Below, piece by piece: positions 50,767-61,475 of a stretch of 64,000 bases of DNA (position 1 is the first letter of the stretch; every line of letters starts with the position of its first letter). The translations under genes and the position numbers were made by a program. Location of the stretch: assembly GCF_000282515.1 (NCBI RefSeq), contig NZ_AKJD01000146.1, positions 1 to 64,000 of the forward strand, in the 5' to 3' direction. A model generated the notes under the pieces. That model saw only the letters and a program-made list of their open reading frames with translations. It searched no databases and was not told the origin of the DNA. This DNA is from Pseudomonas sp. GM80 (GTDB taxonomy: Bacteria; Pseudomonadota; Gammaproteobacteria; Pseudomonadales; Pseudomonadaceae).

Positions 50767-53202
50767 TTACCAGTTGTAGGAAACCGTACCGAGCAGGGTG
50801 CGATCCTCACCCCAGTAGCAACGACCCGCGTCGTTGCAACCCGACACATATTCCTTGTCGAACAGGTTCTTCGCATTCAGGTCGACGCTCCAGTGCGTAT
50901 CGATCTGATAACCGATGGCCGCATCCACCAAGGTGACGTCGCCGGCATCCAGCTTTCCATAGAGAGAAGGCGAGGTGTAAGCGAAGGCACTGTCGAAATA
51001 ACGCACACCGCCACCCACATACAAACCTTTCAGATCGCCATCGAGGAAGCGGTATTTCGCCCAGACCGAAGCCTGATTACGCGGCACGCCGGTCATTTGA
51101 TGGCCTTTGACCAATGAAGTCGCGGCATCCTTGGTGATTCGCGCGTCGGTGTAGGTATAAGCCGCAGTCAAGTTGAGGTTCTGCGTCAGGTTGCTGTTGA
51201 GTTCCAGTTCCACGCCCTTGGAACGACTTTCACCCACTTGGCGATAGCTCGATGTAGTGGCGTCGAAGTAGGTGTCGTCCTTTTTGCGCAGGTCGTACAC
51301 CGACGCCGTGAACGCGGTGTCCCAGCCGATCGGTTCGTACTTCAGGCCCACTTCATATTGGCTGCTGGTGATGGGGTCGAGTGGCGCGCCGGCATTGGAG
51401 ATCTGCTGTACCGGCACGAACGAGGTGGAATAGCTGACATACGGCGTCATGCCGTTGTCGAACTGGTACATCACCCCGCCCTGATAGGTGAATTTCTTAT
51501 CCTCGGAGCTGATGTCGCTCGACTGAGCGACCTTGTCGCGAAAATCACTGTCGACCCAATCCTGACGGCCACCGAGCAGGAACAGCCAGTGGTCGTACTT
51601 GCTCTGGATCTGTGCATAAACCCCTTTCATCTGCTGTTCGAGTAAAGTGTTTTGCACCGCAATCGGCGTGGTCGGGTCGCGCAGGTAAACCGGGTTATAC
51701 ATATCAATCGGCCCGACGATGCCGGCGTTCCAGTCCTGATTGAAGGAAGTGCGATCGTAGCTGGCGCCAAACAGCACGGTGTTCTCCAGACCACCGACCT
51801 GGAATTTGCCTTCCAGTTGGTTATCCAGCGAGTACACCATCGATTTGTTGAAGCGATCGTACGCCGTCATGTTCAGGCGTGTGCCAAACCCGGCGTTGTT
51901 GAGGTTTCCCGGCCAGGTCTCGTGGCGGGTAATGCGCGACTGCATGTAGCGCGAATTCTGGCGGAACTGCCAGTCGTCGTTGAACGAGTGGCTAAATTCG
52001 TAGCCGGTACTCCAGGTTTCCCGTTCGAAGGTGTTCCAGTCCGGGTCGCCGAGCATGGTGCCTTTGGATAACTTGCCGTTGGGGTTTGTCAGCAAAGTGC
52101 CGGCGGCCGGTAGGCCAAGTTCCATGTTGGTGTGATCCTTCTGGTAGTTGGCCAGCAGGGTCAGCGTGTTGTAATCGTCGAAATTCAGGGTCAGCGATGG
52201 CGCGATGTAGATACGGTCATCCGGTACGTGGTCGGTCTGGGTGTCGGACTTGCGTCCAAGCATCACCACGCGCCCGAGCACGTTGCCGCTGTCATTGAGC
52301 GGGCCGGAGACATCGACGCCGATCTGCCGGCGATTGTTCGATCCATAACCCAATTGCACTTCGCCCTGCGGTGCTGCAGTCGGGCGTTTGCTGACCAGAT
52401 TGACCAGACCGCCGGGTGCGTTTTCCCCATACAGCAGAGAAGATGGGCCGCGGAAAATCTCTACCCGCTCAAGTCCGTACGGCTCGGTGCTGGTGTCATA
52501 GCGGTTGCCCTGTACGCGTAGTCCATCGCGCAACAGACCGTAGCCATAATCGGTGGCGTTGAAACCGCGAATATAGAACAGGTCTCCGGCCAGGCTGTCG
52601 CCGGCGGCGAACGGTGGGGCAAAGATCCCCGGCACGTAGCCGAGCACCTCGGTGAGTGTCTGAGATTTCTGATCTTTCATGCGCTGGGCGGTGACGACTG
52701 ACACCGAACGCGGCGTTTCCGACAAAGGCGTACTGGTTTTCGTACCTATTCGACTGTTCTGCGCCTTGTAACCGACGTCGGCGGCGTAATCCAGATTCAT
52801 CGGGTTGGCCAACTGACCATTGATGTTGGTCGGAGCCAGCTCCAGCGAATCACCGTTCGGCAGCGCCTGCAGAATGTAACTGCCCGGCGCTTGGGGTACG
52901 GCTTGCAAACCCGAGCCTTGCAGCAGTTGGGCGAATCCCTGGTCGACGGTGAAATTGCCGTTCAACCCGGCACTGCGCAAGCGGCTGGTTTGTTGCGGCG
53001 AGAATGACAGGATCACGTTTGCGGCCGAGGCGAACTGGCTCAATGCATTGTCCAGCGGGCCGGCGGCGATGGCATAACGCTGGGCTGCCGATGCAGCAAC
53101 GGCGTTATGGCTGACCACCAGGCAGGAAGCGGCACTGGTCATTAGGAGGCTGTAAGCAATGCAGTGGTAGGAAAAACGCTGACGAAACGTGGGAAGACGC
53201 AT
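50767..53202 (-). CDS. TonB-dependent hydroxamate-type siderophore receptor with signalling domain
   Basis: Outer-membrane receptor of 811 residues. Signal peptide about 1-36, then an STN/secretin-like signalling domain (about 45-100; LDNALSQFASAANVILSFSPQ) typical of transducers that talk to a FecR anti-sigma. Plug at about 135-260 (SVVTAQRMKDQKSQTLTEVL), then a 22-strand barrel ending in aromatic SYNW. The C-terminal NLFDKEYVSGCNDAGRCYWG resembles FhuA/FoxA-type ferrichrome or ferrioxamine receptors. The ligand is an inference. Last gene of the sigma-FecR-receptor set. Confidence 0.88.
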   Translation of the reverse strand: MRLPTFRQRFSYHCIAYSLLMTSAASCLVVSHNAVAASAAQRYAIAAGPLDNALSQFASAANVILSFSPQQTSRLRSAGLNGNFTVDQGFAQLLQGSGLQAVPQAPGSYILQALPNGDSLELAPTNINGQLANPMNLDYAADVGYKAQNSRIGTKTSTPLSETPRSVSVVTAQRMKDQKSQTLTEVLGYVPGIFAPPFAAGDSLAGDLFYIRGFNATDYGYGLLRDGLRVQGNRYDTSTEPYGLERVEIFRGPSSLLYGENAPGGLVNLVSKRPTAAPQGEVQLGYGSNNRRQIGVDVSGPLNDSGNVLGRVVMLGRKSDTQTDHVPDDRIYIAPSLTLNFDDYNTLTLLANYQKDHTNMELGLPAAGTLLTNPNGKLSKGTMLGDPDWNTFERETWSTGYEFSHSFNDDWQFRQNSRYMQSRITRHETWPGNLNNAGFGTRLNMTAYDRFNKSMVYSLDNQLEGKFQVGGLENTVLFGASYDRTSFNQDWNAGIVGPIDMYNPVYLRDPTTPIAVQNTLLEQQMKGVYAQIQSKYDHWLFLLGGRQDWVDSDFRDKVAQSSDISSEDKKFTYQGGVMYQFDNGMTPYVSYSTSFVPVQQISNAGAPLDPITSSQYEVGLKYEPIGWDTAFTASVYDLRKKDDTYFDATTSSYRQVGESRSKGVELELNSNLTQNLNLTAAYTYTDARITKDAATSLVKGHQMTGVPRNQASVWAKYRFLDGDLKGLYVGGGVRYFDSAFAYTSPSLYGKLDAGDVTLVDAAIGYQIDTHWSVDLNAKNLFDKEYVSGCNDAGRCYWGEDRTLLGTVSYNW

Positions 53203-53321
53203 GTGTGGATAAGCCCTGAAGGTGGCAAAGAGCCGCGTTTATCGCGATTACCTGTAGGGCCGGGTCAGGGCAAAAAAAGATAACCCTGTTGTCGATTTAT
53301 TTTGCCCAAGTGACATTTCGG

Positions 53322-54269
53322 TCAAGCGTTGTGGCTGATCGAAACCCAGTAACGGCTGAAGTAGCGCACGTTGATCGGCAGTGATGCCTGAAGATTGGCC
53401 AGGACAGCGTCGGTTGAATTGAGGCGGAATGTCCCGGAAACCCGCAACTCCCGGGCACGCGCGTCGCAATGCAAAATCCCGCTGCGATAACGGCCCAATT
53501 CTTCAATCACATCGCCCAAGCGCGCATCGAGGACGATCAATTGGCCGTTGATCCACGCCACTTCGGAGGATTTGAATGGATGAATGAGCCCTATGTGCTG
53601 ACGATCAAAATCAGCGCCTTCGCCTGCCTGCAAGATTTTTGCGGTCGTTGAAGTATCACCGGGCTGAACACTGACCCGGTCTTCCAGCACTCCAACTCGG
53701 GTAGAACTCGATAGCTGGTGAACGGAGAAACGAGTGCCGAGTGCTTGAATCCGGCCATCCCGGGTTTCGACGAAAAAGGGCCGTTGATCACCCAGCTTTC
53801 CGGTTTGAATGAGGATCTCGCCGGAGCGCAGGCGAATCAGCCGCTGCGCCGGGTCGAAAGACACATCAATCGCAGTGTCGGTGTTGAGTTGAATCTGGCT
53901 GCCATCCGCCAATGTGATATTGCGACGCTGGCCAACGCCGGTTTTATAGTCGGCCCAGACATTTCCCAAGGAAGTGTGTTGCTGAACATTCCAGCCAACG
54001 AACCCCGTGCCCGCCGCGAGCAGCAACAGTTTCAGCACTTGGCGGCGTTGCTGACCGGTATTTAATGCGCGACGTTTCAGATCCTGCGGCAGGGTGCCGA
54101 GATGGCGCTGCAATTGTTCCATCTGGTTCCACGCCGCCAGATGCGCCGGGTCGCTATCTATCCACAACTGCCAGGCCTTTTGTTCGGCGAGCGTTGGCGG
54201 ATCAGCCTGAAACTGCACATACCAACTGGCGGCTGCTTCGAAGATCTGGCGATTGGGGGCGATGGCCAT
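53322..54269 (-). CDS. FecR-family anti-sigma/sigma regulator
   Basis: A 315-residue inner-membrane regulator. The N-terminal cytoplasmic DUF4880-like part (about 8-50; AASWYVQFQADPPTLAEQKAWQLWIDSDP) binds the sigma factor. A single span is at about 80-98 (VLKLLLLAAGTGFVGWNV). The periplasmic FecR domain (about 120-220) has TLADGSQIQLNTDTAIDV, and a C-terminal STN-like part follows. It senses the receptor's signalling domain and controls the sigma factor. ATG at 54269 overlaps the sigma stop by one base (TGATG). Confidence 0.9.
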   Translation of the reverse strand: MAIAPNRQIFEAAASWYVQFQADPPTLAEQKAWQLWIDSDPAHLAAWNQMEQLQRHLGTLPQDLKRRALNTGQQRRQVLKLLLLAAGTGFVGWNVQQHTSLGNVWADYKTGVGQRRNITLADGSQIQLNTDTAIDVSFDPAQRLIRLRSGEILIQTGKLGDQRPFFVETRDGRIQALGTRFSVHQLSSSTRVGVLEDRVSVQPGDTSTTAKILQAGEGADFDRQHIGLIHPFKSSEVAWINGQLIVLDARLGDVIEELGRYRSGILHCDARARELRVSGTFRLNSTDAVLANLQASLPINVRYFSRYWVSISHNA

Positions 54270-54775
54270 CAACGTTGCGCCATGATCAGGGCACATTCCG
54301 TCAGCGCGCGGATCATGTGCTTCTTCACCGTGGTCAGCGAAACCTTCAGCTGCAGAGCAATCTGTTGATAAGTCAGGCCATCGATCTGCGAGAGCATGAA
54401 GATCTGTTGGCTTCTGGCGCCAAGGCCGGCTAAAGCTTTATCCACAGCGACCAGGGTTTCGATGATCAGCGCCTTGTCTTCCTCGCTGATGGCGGTGGCT
54501 TCCGGTCGAGCCGCGAGGGTCTGCAAATACGCGGCTTCGATAGCCTGTCTTCTATAACGGTCAATCACCAGACCGCGTGCAATGGTCGCCAGATAATCAC
54601 GTGGATCACGAATCTGCGCGGCATTACGCGCCGCCAGAATCCGCACAAACGTGTCATGCGCCACATCCGCCGCATCGCAGGCGTCATGCAATTTGCCCTT
54701 GAGCCAGCCATGTAGCCACGAATGGTGTTGCTCGTAGATTCGCTCGATCGCAGCAGTGTGGGCGGGTAGGGACAT
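54269..54775 (-). CDS. FecI-like ECF sigma factor (iron-starvation)
   Basis: A 168-residue group-IV sigma factor. Region 2 is at about 15-80 (DAADVAHDTFVRILAARNAAQIRDPRDYLATIARGL, split) and region 4 at about 110-160 (SQIDGLTYQQIALQLKVSLTTVKKHM). It should direct transcription of the downstream receptor when the siderophore is sensed. No strong ribosome site precedes the ATG. A Fur-box-like sequence lies about 20-40 bp upstream, so Fur repression under iron repletion is expected. Confidence 0.92.
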   Translation of the reverse strand: MSLPAHTAAIERIYEQHHSWLHGWLKGKLHDACDAADVAHDTFVRILAARNAAQIRDPRDYLATIARGLVIDRYRRQAIEAAYLQTLAARPEATAISEEDKALIIETLVAVDKALAGLGARSQQIFMLSQIDGLTYQQIALQLKVSLTTVKKHMIRALTECALIMAQR

Positions 54776-54790
54776 GGGGAAAACTGACGA

Positions 54791-54813
54791 GTTAATGATA
54801 ATGCCTATTATTA
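54791..54813. promoter_or_regulatory. Fur-box-like operator
   Basis: TTAATGATAATGCCTATTAT fits the Fur consensus (repeats of GATAAT around a centre of symmetry) with a few mismatches. It sits between the ECF sigma gene (minus) and the orphan terminator (plus). A plus-strand -10-like TATTAT (54806-54811) with CTGACG 16 bp upstream (54784-54789) overlaps it. Confidence 0.65.
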
Positions 54814-54900
54814 GCCCCTGTTACGTTCTCTCACAATAGCCCGCGCACTTCCCTCCATCGGCTTCTTTATCGCCAGCGAACCCTCGCTGGTGTTTTTTTT
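54814..54900 (+). ncRNA. Candidate Fur-controlled small RNA ending at an orphan terminator
   Basis: A promoter-like pair overlaps a Fur box (see 54791). About 60 nt further on is a strong plus-strand terminator, with no open reading frame between. A transcript from about 54818 to 54900 would be near 80 nt. No match to known sRNAs such as PrrF is claimed. This is inference from signals only; the alternative is a terminator protecting the downstream origin-like region from read-through. Confidence 0.3.
54873..54900 (+). terminator. Orphan Rho-independent terminator
   Basis: CCAGCGA-ACCC-TCGCTGG followed by TGTTTTTTTT on the plus strand. No plus-strand gene precedes it: the nearest (mnmE) already ends at its own terminator 4 kb to the left, and the adjacent sigma gene is on the other strand. 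Confidence 0.85.
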
Positions 54901-55345
54901 GCACTCTGAAAAAGGCGTTTTATGGTTTTTCTGTGGATTAAGCCCTGTGAATAACTGCCACTAAGGGCAGTTGATAACAGGGCCTGAAAACTGGATATAA
55001 ACCCCTCTGTGGATAACCACCCCTTTCATCCACAGGCTTAAACCGGTTATCCAAGGCCCTCATTGGCACATGAACACAGGGTTTTGAATCTCTGTACACA
55101 TTGAAAACAAAGGCCTGTAGAGATCTATCCACAGAAAGTAGGCTCAGTAGAAATAAACATAAAAACAAAGGTTTTATAAATTTCTCTCTTTTTTATTCTT
55201 TTAACCTCGAGTTCTCCACAGCTGGTTAAATTTTGTGCAAAGGGTTCTTTAGGAAGGGCGAAGTCCCTATACTTGTCGACCAGGTTCAAAAACCTGATCT
55301 CAAACTATTCCTGAATTACCTACTTAAGCAGGCACGAGGTGCGTG
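54901..55345. other. Second DnaA-box cluster with AT-rich tract upstream of mnmG
   Basis: Gene-free. Contains an exact TGTGGATAA at 55008-55016 and single- or double-mismatch boxes at 54932-54940, 54946-54954, 55026-55034, 55047-55055 and 55125-55133. An AT-rich tract follows at about 55150-55206 (ATAAACATAAAAAC ... TTTTTTATTCTTTTAA). The order boxes-then-AT tract mirrors oriC. The mnmG promoter must also be here; I do not assign it. A GAGG site at 55336-55339 precedes the mnmG start. Confidence 0.6.
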
Positions 55346-57244
55346 GTGGATTTCCCTTCCCGTTTTGAAGTGATCGTCATCGGCGGCGGTCATGCCGGTA
55401 CCGAGGCAGCACTGGCCTCAGCACGTATGGGGGCAAAAACCCTGTTGCTGACGCATAACGTGGAAACCCTCGGTGCCATGAGTTGCAACCCGGCCATCGG
55501 TGGCATTGGCAAAAGCCATCTGGTCAAGGAAATCGATGCCCTCGGCGGCGCGATGGCCACAGCTACCGACTTGGGCGGCATCCAGTTTCGTGTGTTGAAC
55601 AGCCGCAAAGGTCCAGCTGTACGGGCGACCCGTGCGCAAGCTGACCGGATTCTGTACAAGGCCGCTGTCCGCGAAATTCTGGAAAACCAGCCCAACCTGT
55701 GGATATTTCAACAGGCTGCTGACGACCTGATCGTCGAGCAGGAACAAGTCCGCGGTGTTGTCACGCAAATGGGTCTGCGGTTCTTCGCCGATTCCGTGGT
55801 GTTGACCACCGGTACGTTCCTCGGCGGACTTATCCACATTGGTTTGCAGAATTTTTCCGGCGGTCGCGCCGGTGATCCACCGTCGATCGCCCTGGCACAC
55901 CGTCTGCGTGAAATGCCACTGCGTGTCGGGCGCCTGAAAACCGGCACACCGCCGCGTATTGATGGCAAATCTGTGGATTTCTCGGTGATGACCGAGCAAC
56001 CGGGCGATACGCCGATCCCGGTGATGTCGTTCATGGGCAACAAAGAACAGCATCCACGCCAAGTCAGCTGCTGGATTACCCACACCAACGCCCGCACCCA
56101 CGAAATCATTGCCGCGAACCTCGATCGTTCGCCGATGTATTCCGCTGCCGGTGAAATCGAAGGCATCGGCCCGCGCTATTGCCCGTCGATCGAAGACAAG
56201 ATCCACCGCTTTGCCGACAAGGAAAGCCATCAGGTGTTTATCGAACCGGAAGGTTTGACCACCCATGAGCTGTATCCGAACGGGATATCCACAAGCTTGC
56301 CGTTCGACGTGCAATTGCAGATCGTGCAATCGATTCGCGGCATGGAAAACGCACACATCGTGCGTCCGGGTTACGCGATCGAGTACGACTACTTCGATCC
56401 GCGCGATCTGAAGTACAGCCTCGAGACCAAAGTCATCGGCGGTCTGTTCTTCGCCGGGCAAATCAACGGCACCACCGGTTACGAAGAAGCCGGCGCCCAA
56501 GGTTTGCTCGCTGGTGCGAACGCGGCACTGCGTGCCAAGGGCAAAGAAGCCTGGTGCCCGCGTCGCGATGAAGCCTACATCGGCGTTTTGGTCGACGACC
56601 TGATCACCCTCGGTACCCAAGAGCCGTACCGCATGTTCACTTCCCGTGCCGAATACCGCCTGATCCTGCGCGAGGACAACGCCGACCTGCGTTTGACCGA
56701 AAAAGGTCGCGAGCTCGGTTTGGTCGATGACGCGCGTTGGGCGGCCTTCTGCAAGAAGCGCGAAAGCATCGAACTCGAAGAGCAGCGCCTGAAAAGCACC
56801 TGGGTTCGCCCGAACACGCAGCAGGGCGATGCGATTGCCGAGAAATTCGGCACGCCGCTGACCCACGAATACAACTTGCTCAACCTCTTGAGCCGTCCGG
56901 AAATCGACTACGCTGGTCTGGTCGAAGTGACCGGCAACGGCGCCGAAGATCCACAGGTTGCCGAGCAGGTTGAAATCAAGACCAAATACGCCGGTTACAT
57001 CGACCGTCAACAGGACGAAATCGCCCGTCTGCGCGCCAGTGAAGACACGAAATTGCCTGTGGATATCGATTACACCAACATTTCCGGTCTCTCCAAGGAG
57101 ATCCAGAGCAAGCTCGGCGCGACTCGACCAGAGACGCTGGGCCAGGCTTCGCGGATCCCGGGTGTGACCCCGGCAGCGATTTCGCTGTTGATGATTCATT
57201 TGAAAAAACGCGGCGCGGGCCGTCAGTTGGAGCAAAGCGCTTGA
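55346..57244 (+). CDS. mnmG: tRNA uridine-5-carboxymethylaminomethyl modification enzyme MnmG
   Basis: FAD-binding partner of MnmE, 632 residues. Dinucleotide loop [21 protein letters not shown] at the N-terminus (first 20 or so residues), [19 protein letters not shown] with a conserved Cys, and the PROSITE-type [12 protein letters not shown] with the second Cys. The helical C-terminal part (about 550-630) binds MnmE. Two adjacent GTG codons (55343, 55346) could start it; 55346 gives MDFPSRF and better spacing to GAGG. It overlaps rsmG by 4 bp. Confidence 0.96.
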   Translation: MDFPSRFEVIVIGGGHAGTEAALASARMGAKTLLLTHNVETLGAMSCNPAIGGIGKSHLVKEIDALGGAMATATDLGGIQFRVLNSRKGPAVRATRAQADRILYKAAVREILENQPNLWIFQQAADDLIVEQEQVRGVVTQMGLRFFADSVVLTTGTFLGGLIHIGLQNFSGGRAGDPPSIALAHRLREMPLRVGRLKTGTPPRIDGKSVDFSVMTEQPGDTPIPVMSFMGNKEQHPRQVSCWITHTNARTHEIIAANLDRSPMYSAAGEIEGIGPRYCPSIEDKIHRFADKESHQVFIEPEGLTTHELYPNGISTSLPFDVQLQIVQSIRGMENAHIVRPGYAIEYDYFDPRDLKYSLETKVIGGLFFAGQINGTTGYEEAGAQGLLAGANAALRAKGKEAWCPRRDEAYIGVLVDDLITLGTQEPYRMFTSRAEYRLILREDNADLRLTEKGRELGLVDDARWAAFCKKRESIELEEQRLKSTWVRPNTQQGDAIAEKFGTPLTHEYNLLNLLSRPEIDYAGLVEVTGNGAEDPQVAEQVEIKTKYAGYIDRQQDEIARLRASEDTKLPVDIDYTNISGLSKEIQSKLGATRPETLGQASRIPGVTPAAISLLMIHLKKRGAGRQLEQSA

Positions 57245-57885
57245 GTTCTAAGGTCACTTCGCAACACGCCGAAGAGTTATCCACAGGAGCCCGCGAGCTC
57301 GGTGTCAACCTCACTGAAACCCAGCACGAATTGCTGCTGGGTTATCTGGCCCTGTTGATCAAATGGAACCAGGCCTACAACCTGACCGCTGTGCGCGATC
57401 CGGACGAAATGGTTTCGCGCCACTTGCTCGATAGTCTCAGCGTGATGTCGTTCATCGAAAACGGTCGCTGGCTCGACGTCGGCAGCGGCGGCGGCATGCC
57501 GGGGATCCCGTTGGCGATCCTGTATCCGGACTCGCAAGTGACCTGTCTGGACAGCAATGGCAAGAAGACCCGCTTCCTGACTCAGGTCAAACTCGAACTC
57601 AAACTGCATAACCTGCAAGTTATCCACAGTCGTGTCGAAGCTTTCCAGCCTGCAGAGCCGTTCAACGGGATCATTTCCCGGGCGTTCAGCAGCATGGAGA
57701 ACTTCACCAACTGGACTCGCCACCTCGGCGATGCCGATACACGCTGGCTGGCAATGAAGGGCGTTCATCCGGCCGATGAGCTGGTAGCATTGCCGGCAGA
57801 CTTCAAACTCGATAGCGAACACGCCCTGGCCGTACCCGGTTGCCAAGGCCAACGCCATCTGCTGATACTGCGCCGCACGGCATGA
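57241..57885 (+). CDS. rsmG: 16S rRNA m7G527 methyltransferase
   Basis: SAM-dependent enzyme, 214 residues. SAM loop [20 protein letters not shown] (about 77-96), with [20 protein letters not shown] before it. TTG start at 57241 within the TTGA overlap with mnmG, so translation is coupled. DnaA-box 9-mers occur at 57277-57285 and 57620-57628 in the gene. Confidence 0.95.
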   Translation: MSSKVTSQHAEELSTGARELGVNLTETQHELLLGYLALLIKWNQAYNLTAVRDPDEMVSRHLLDSLSVMSFIENGRWLDVGSGGGMPGIPLAILYPDSQVTCLDSNGKKTRFLTQVKLELKLHNLQVIHSRVEAFQPAEPFNGIISRAFSSMENFTNWTRHLGDADTRWLAMKGVHPADELVALPADFKLDSEHALAVPGCQGQRHLLILRRTA

Positions 57886-57903
57886 TTGGGAACACAAGCA
57901 AGA

Positions 57904-58701
57904 ATGGCTAAGGTATTCGCGATAGCGAACCAAAAGGGTGGTGTGGGCAAGACCACCACCTGCATCAACCTCGCAGCATCCCTGGTCGCGACCAAGCGCC
58001 GGGTGCTGTTGATCGATCTCGATCCACAGGGCAACGCCACCATGGGTAGCGGTGTGGATAAACACGGCCTGGAAAACTCGGTCTACGACCTGCTGATCGG
58101 CGAATGCGATCTGGCCCAGGCCATGCACTATTCCGAGCATGGCGGTTATCAACTGCTGCCGGCCAACCGCGATCTGACGGCGGCTGAAGTGGTGCTGCTG
58201 GAAATGCAGATGAAGGAAAGTCGTCTGCGCAGCGCGCTGGCGCCGATCCGTGAAAATTACGATTACATTTTGATCGACTGCCCACCGTCGCTGTCGATGC
58301 TGACGCTGAACGCACTGGTCGCTGCTGACGGGGTAATTATCCCCATGCAGTGCGAGTACTTTGCGCTCGAAGGTCTGAGCGACCTTGTGGATAACATCAA
58401 GCGCATCGCCGAACTGCTCAATCCGAACCTGAAAGTCGAAGGTTTGCTGCGCACCATGTACGACCCGCGCCTGAGCCTGATGAACGACGTTTCGGCGCAG
58501 CTCAAGGAACACTTCGGCGATCAGCTTTACGATACGGTGATCCCGCGCAACATCCGTCTGGCCGAAGCGCCAAGCTACGGCATGCCGGCGCTGGCTTACG
58601 ACAAGCAATCGCGCGGCGCCCTGGCTTACCTGGCCCTGGCCGGCGAGATGGTTCGTCGTCAGCGCAAAAATTCACGCATCGCCGCCGCTCAGGCAACTTA
58701 A
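57904..58701 (+). CDS. parA: Chromosome-partitioning ATPase ParA (Soj)
   Basis: Walker-type ATPase of 265 residues that moves ParB-parS complexes. Deviant Walker A is NQKGGVGKTTTCINLA (about 9-24), Walker A' region LIDLDPQGNATMG, Walker B YILIDCPPSLSML. No N-terminal helix-turn-helix, as in chromosomal Soj-type proteins. The ATG at 57904 (MAKVFAIANQKGG) is used; an in-frame start 18 bp upstream is not needed. 18 bp after rsmG, 9 bp before parB. Confidence 0.97.
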   Translation: MAKVFAIANQKGGVGKTTTCINLAASLVATKRRVLLIDLDPQGNATMGSGVDKHGLENSVYDLLIGECDLAQAMHYSEHGGYQLLPANRDLTAAEVVLLEMQMKESRLRSALAPIRENYDYILIDCPPSLSMLTLNALVAADGVIIPMQCEYFALEGLSDLVDNIKRIAELLNPNLKVEGLLRTMYDPRLSLMNDVSAQLKEHFGDQLYDTVIPRNIRLAEAPSYGMPALAYDKQSRGALAYLALAGEMVRRQRKNSRIAAAQAT

Positions 58702-58710
58702 GGAATCCCC

Positions 58711-59583
58711 ATGGCCGTCAAGAAACGAGGTCTCGGACGTGGACTGGATGCACTGCTGAGTGGTCCGACTGTCAGCGCGCTGGAAGAACAAGCCGCGCAA
58801 GCTGACACCCGTGAGCTGCAGCACCTGCCGCTGGATCTGCTCCAGCGCGGCAAATACCAGCCGCGTCGGGACATGGATCCGCAAGCGCTGGAAGAGCTGG
58901 CGCTGTCGATCAAGGCACAAGGCGTGATGCAGCCGATCGTGGTGCGCCCGATTGGCGGAGGCCGTTTTGAAATCATCGCCGGTGAACGTCGCTGGCGCGC
59001 GAGCCAGCAAGCCGGGCAGGAAACCATTCCGGCGATGGTGCGCGACGTACCCGATGAAACCGCGATCGCCATTGCGCTGATCGAGAACATCCAGCGCGAA
59101 GACCTCAATCCGATCGAAGAAGCGGTGGCCTTGCAGCGTTTGCAGCAGGAATTCCAGCTGACTCAACAGCAGGTTGCCGAGGCTGTGGGTAAATCCCGCG
59201 TCACTGTGGCTAACCTGTTGCGACTTATTGCGCTGCCGGAAGTCATCAAGACCATGCTGTCCCACGGCGACCTGGAAATGGGCCATGCCCGTGCTTTACT
59301 CGGGTTGCCCGAGAATCAGCAGGTTGAAGGGGCGCGACATGTTGTCGCACGCGGTCTGACCGTGCGCCAAACTGAAGCACTGGTTCGCCAGTGGTTGAGT
59401 GGTAAACCGGAGCCTGTGGAAGCCAGCAAACCCGACCCGGATATCGCCCGTCTCGAACAGCGTCTGGCCGAGCGCCTAGGCTCTGCGGTGCAGATTCGCC
59501 ACGGCAAGAAGGGAAAGGGTCAGTTGGTGATCGGTTATAACTCGCTCGATGAGCTTCAAGGTGTGCTCGCACACATCCGCTGA
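58711..59583 (+). CDS. parB: Chromosome-partitioning protein ParB (Spo0J)
   Basis: CTP-dependent clamp that loads at parS. It has 290 residues; the N-terminal basic stretch VKKRGLGRGLDALLSG binds ParA. CTPase motifs are QPIVVRPIGGGRFEIIAGERRWRAS (about 71-95) and ENIQREDLNPIEEA. The helix-turn-helix is in LTQQQVAEAVGKSRVTVANLLRL (about 150-172), with a C-terminal dimerisation domain. Its target parS is at 42483-42498. Confidence 0.97.
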   Translation: MAVKKRGLGRGLDALLSGPTVSALEEQAAQADTRELQHLPLDLLQRGKYQPRRDMDPQALEELALSIKAQGVMQPIVVRPIGGGRFEIIAGERRWRASQQAGQETIPAMVRDVPDETAIAIALIENIQREDLNPIEEAVALQRLQQEFQLTQQQVAEAVGKSRVTVANLLRLIALPEVIKTMLSHGDLEMGHARALLGLPENQQVEGARHVVARGLTVRQTEALVRQWLSGKPEPVEASKPDPDIARLEQRLAERLGSAVQIRHGKKGKGQLVIGYNSLDELQGVLAHIR

Positions 59584-59633
59584 AACATTTCCTCATGTAG
59601 CGCGCAGTCGGAAATCACTACCTGACAGTTGAA

Positions 59634-59653
59634 TAGGGGCAGAACCGCCCCTA
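59634..59653. other. Short stem-loop between parB and atpI
   Basis: TAGGGGC-AGAACC-GCCCCTA, 7-bp perfect arms but no T-run. It lies 50 bp after the parB stop and about 80 bp before atpI. It could be a weak terminator or an mRNA end-protecting structure. Confidence 0.4.
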
Positions 59654-59731
59654 TACTCTGCGCGCATTTTGTCGGCACAAATTATGCCAAGTTATTGAAT
59701 TCTGGCAGCCGACCATTGGAGAGCAATAGTG

Positions 59732-61025
<1,294 letters not shown>

Positions 61026-61049
61026 GACCAGTCTCGACTAGTCTGATGT

Positions 61050-61071
61050 CCTTCCCGGTCAAACGGGAAGG
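61050..61071 (+). other. Intercistronic hairpin between atpB and atpE
   Basis: CCTTCCCG-GTCAAA-CGGGAAGG, perfect 8-bp arms, no T-run after it. It lies in the longest gap of the operon (133 bp). It may protect or process mRNA ahead of atpE, whose product is needed in 9-12 copies per complex. Confidence 0.5.
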
Positions 61072-61143
61072 GGCTCTTCACAGGGCACCTGAAACGATTT
61101 GTTTTACCGCTTTAATCTAAAAAACCTAAACCATACGACGTAA

Positions 61144-61414
<271 letters not shown>

Positions 61415-61416
<2 letters not shown>

Positions 61417-61440
61417 TTACCCGGATTCTTCCGAGTAATT
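61415..61440 (+). other. Imperfect hairpin after atpE
   Basis: AATTACCCGG-ATTCTT-CCGAGTAATT, 10-bp arms with one mismatch, overlapping the atpE stop region. It could act as a leaky terminator or RNase barrier that raises atpE message over downstream genes. Confidence 0.4.
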
Positions 61441-61475
61441 TGATGTGATGGACAACGTAACTGCGAGGTGTTGGC

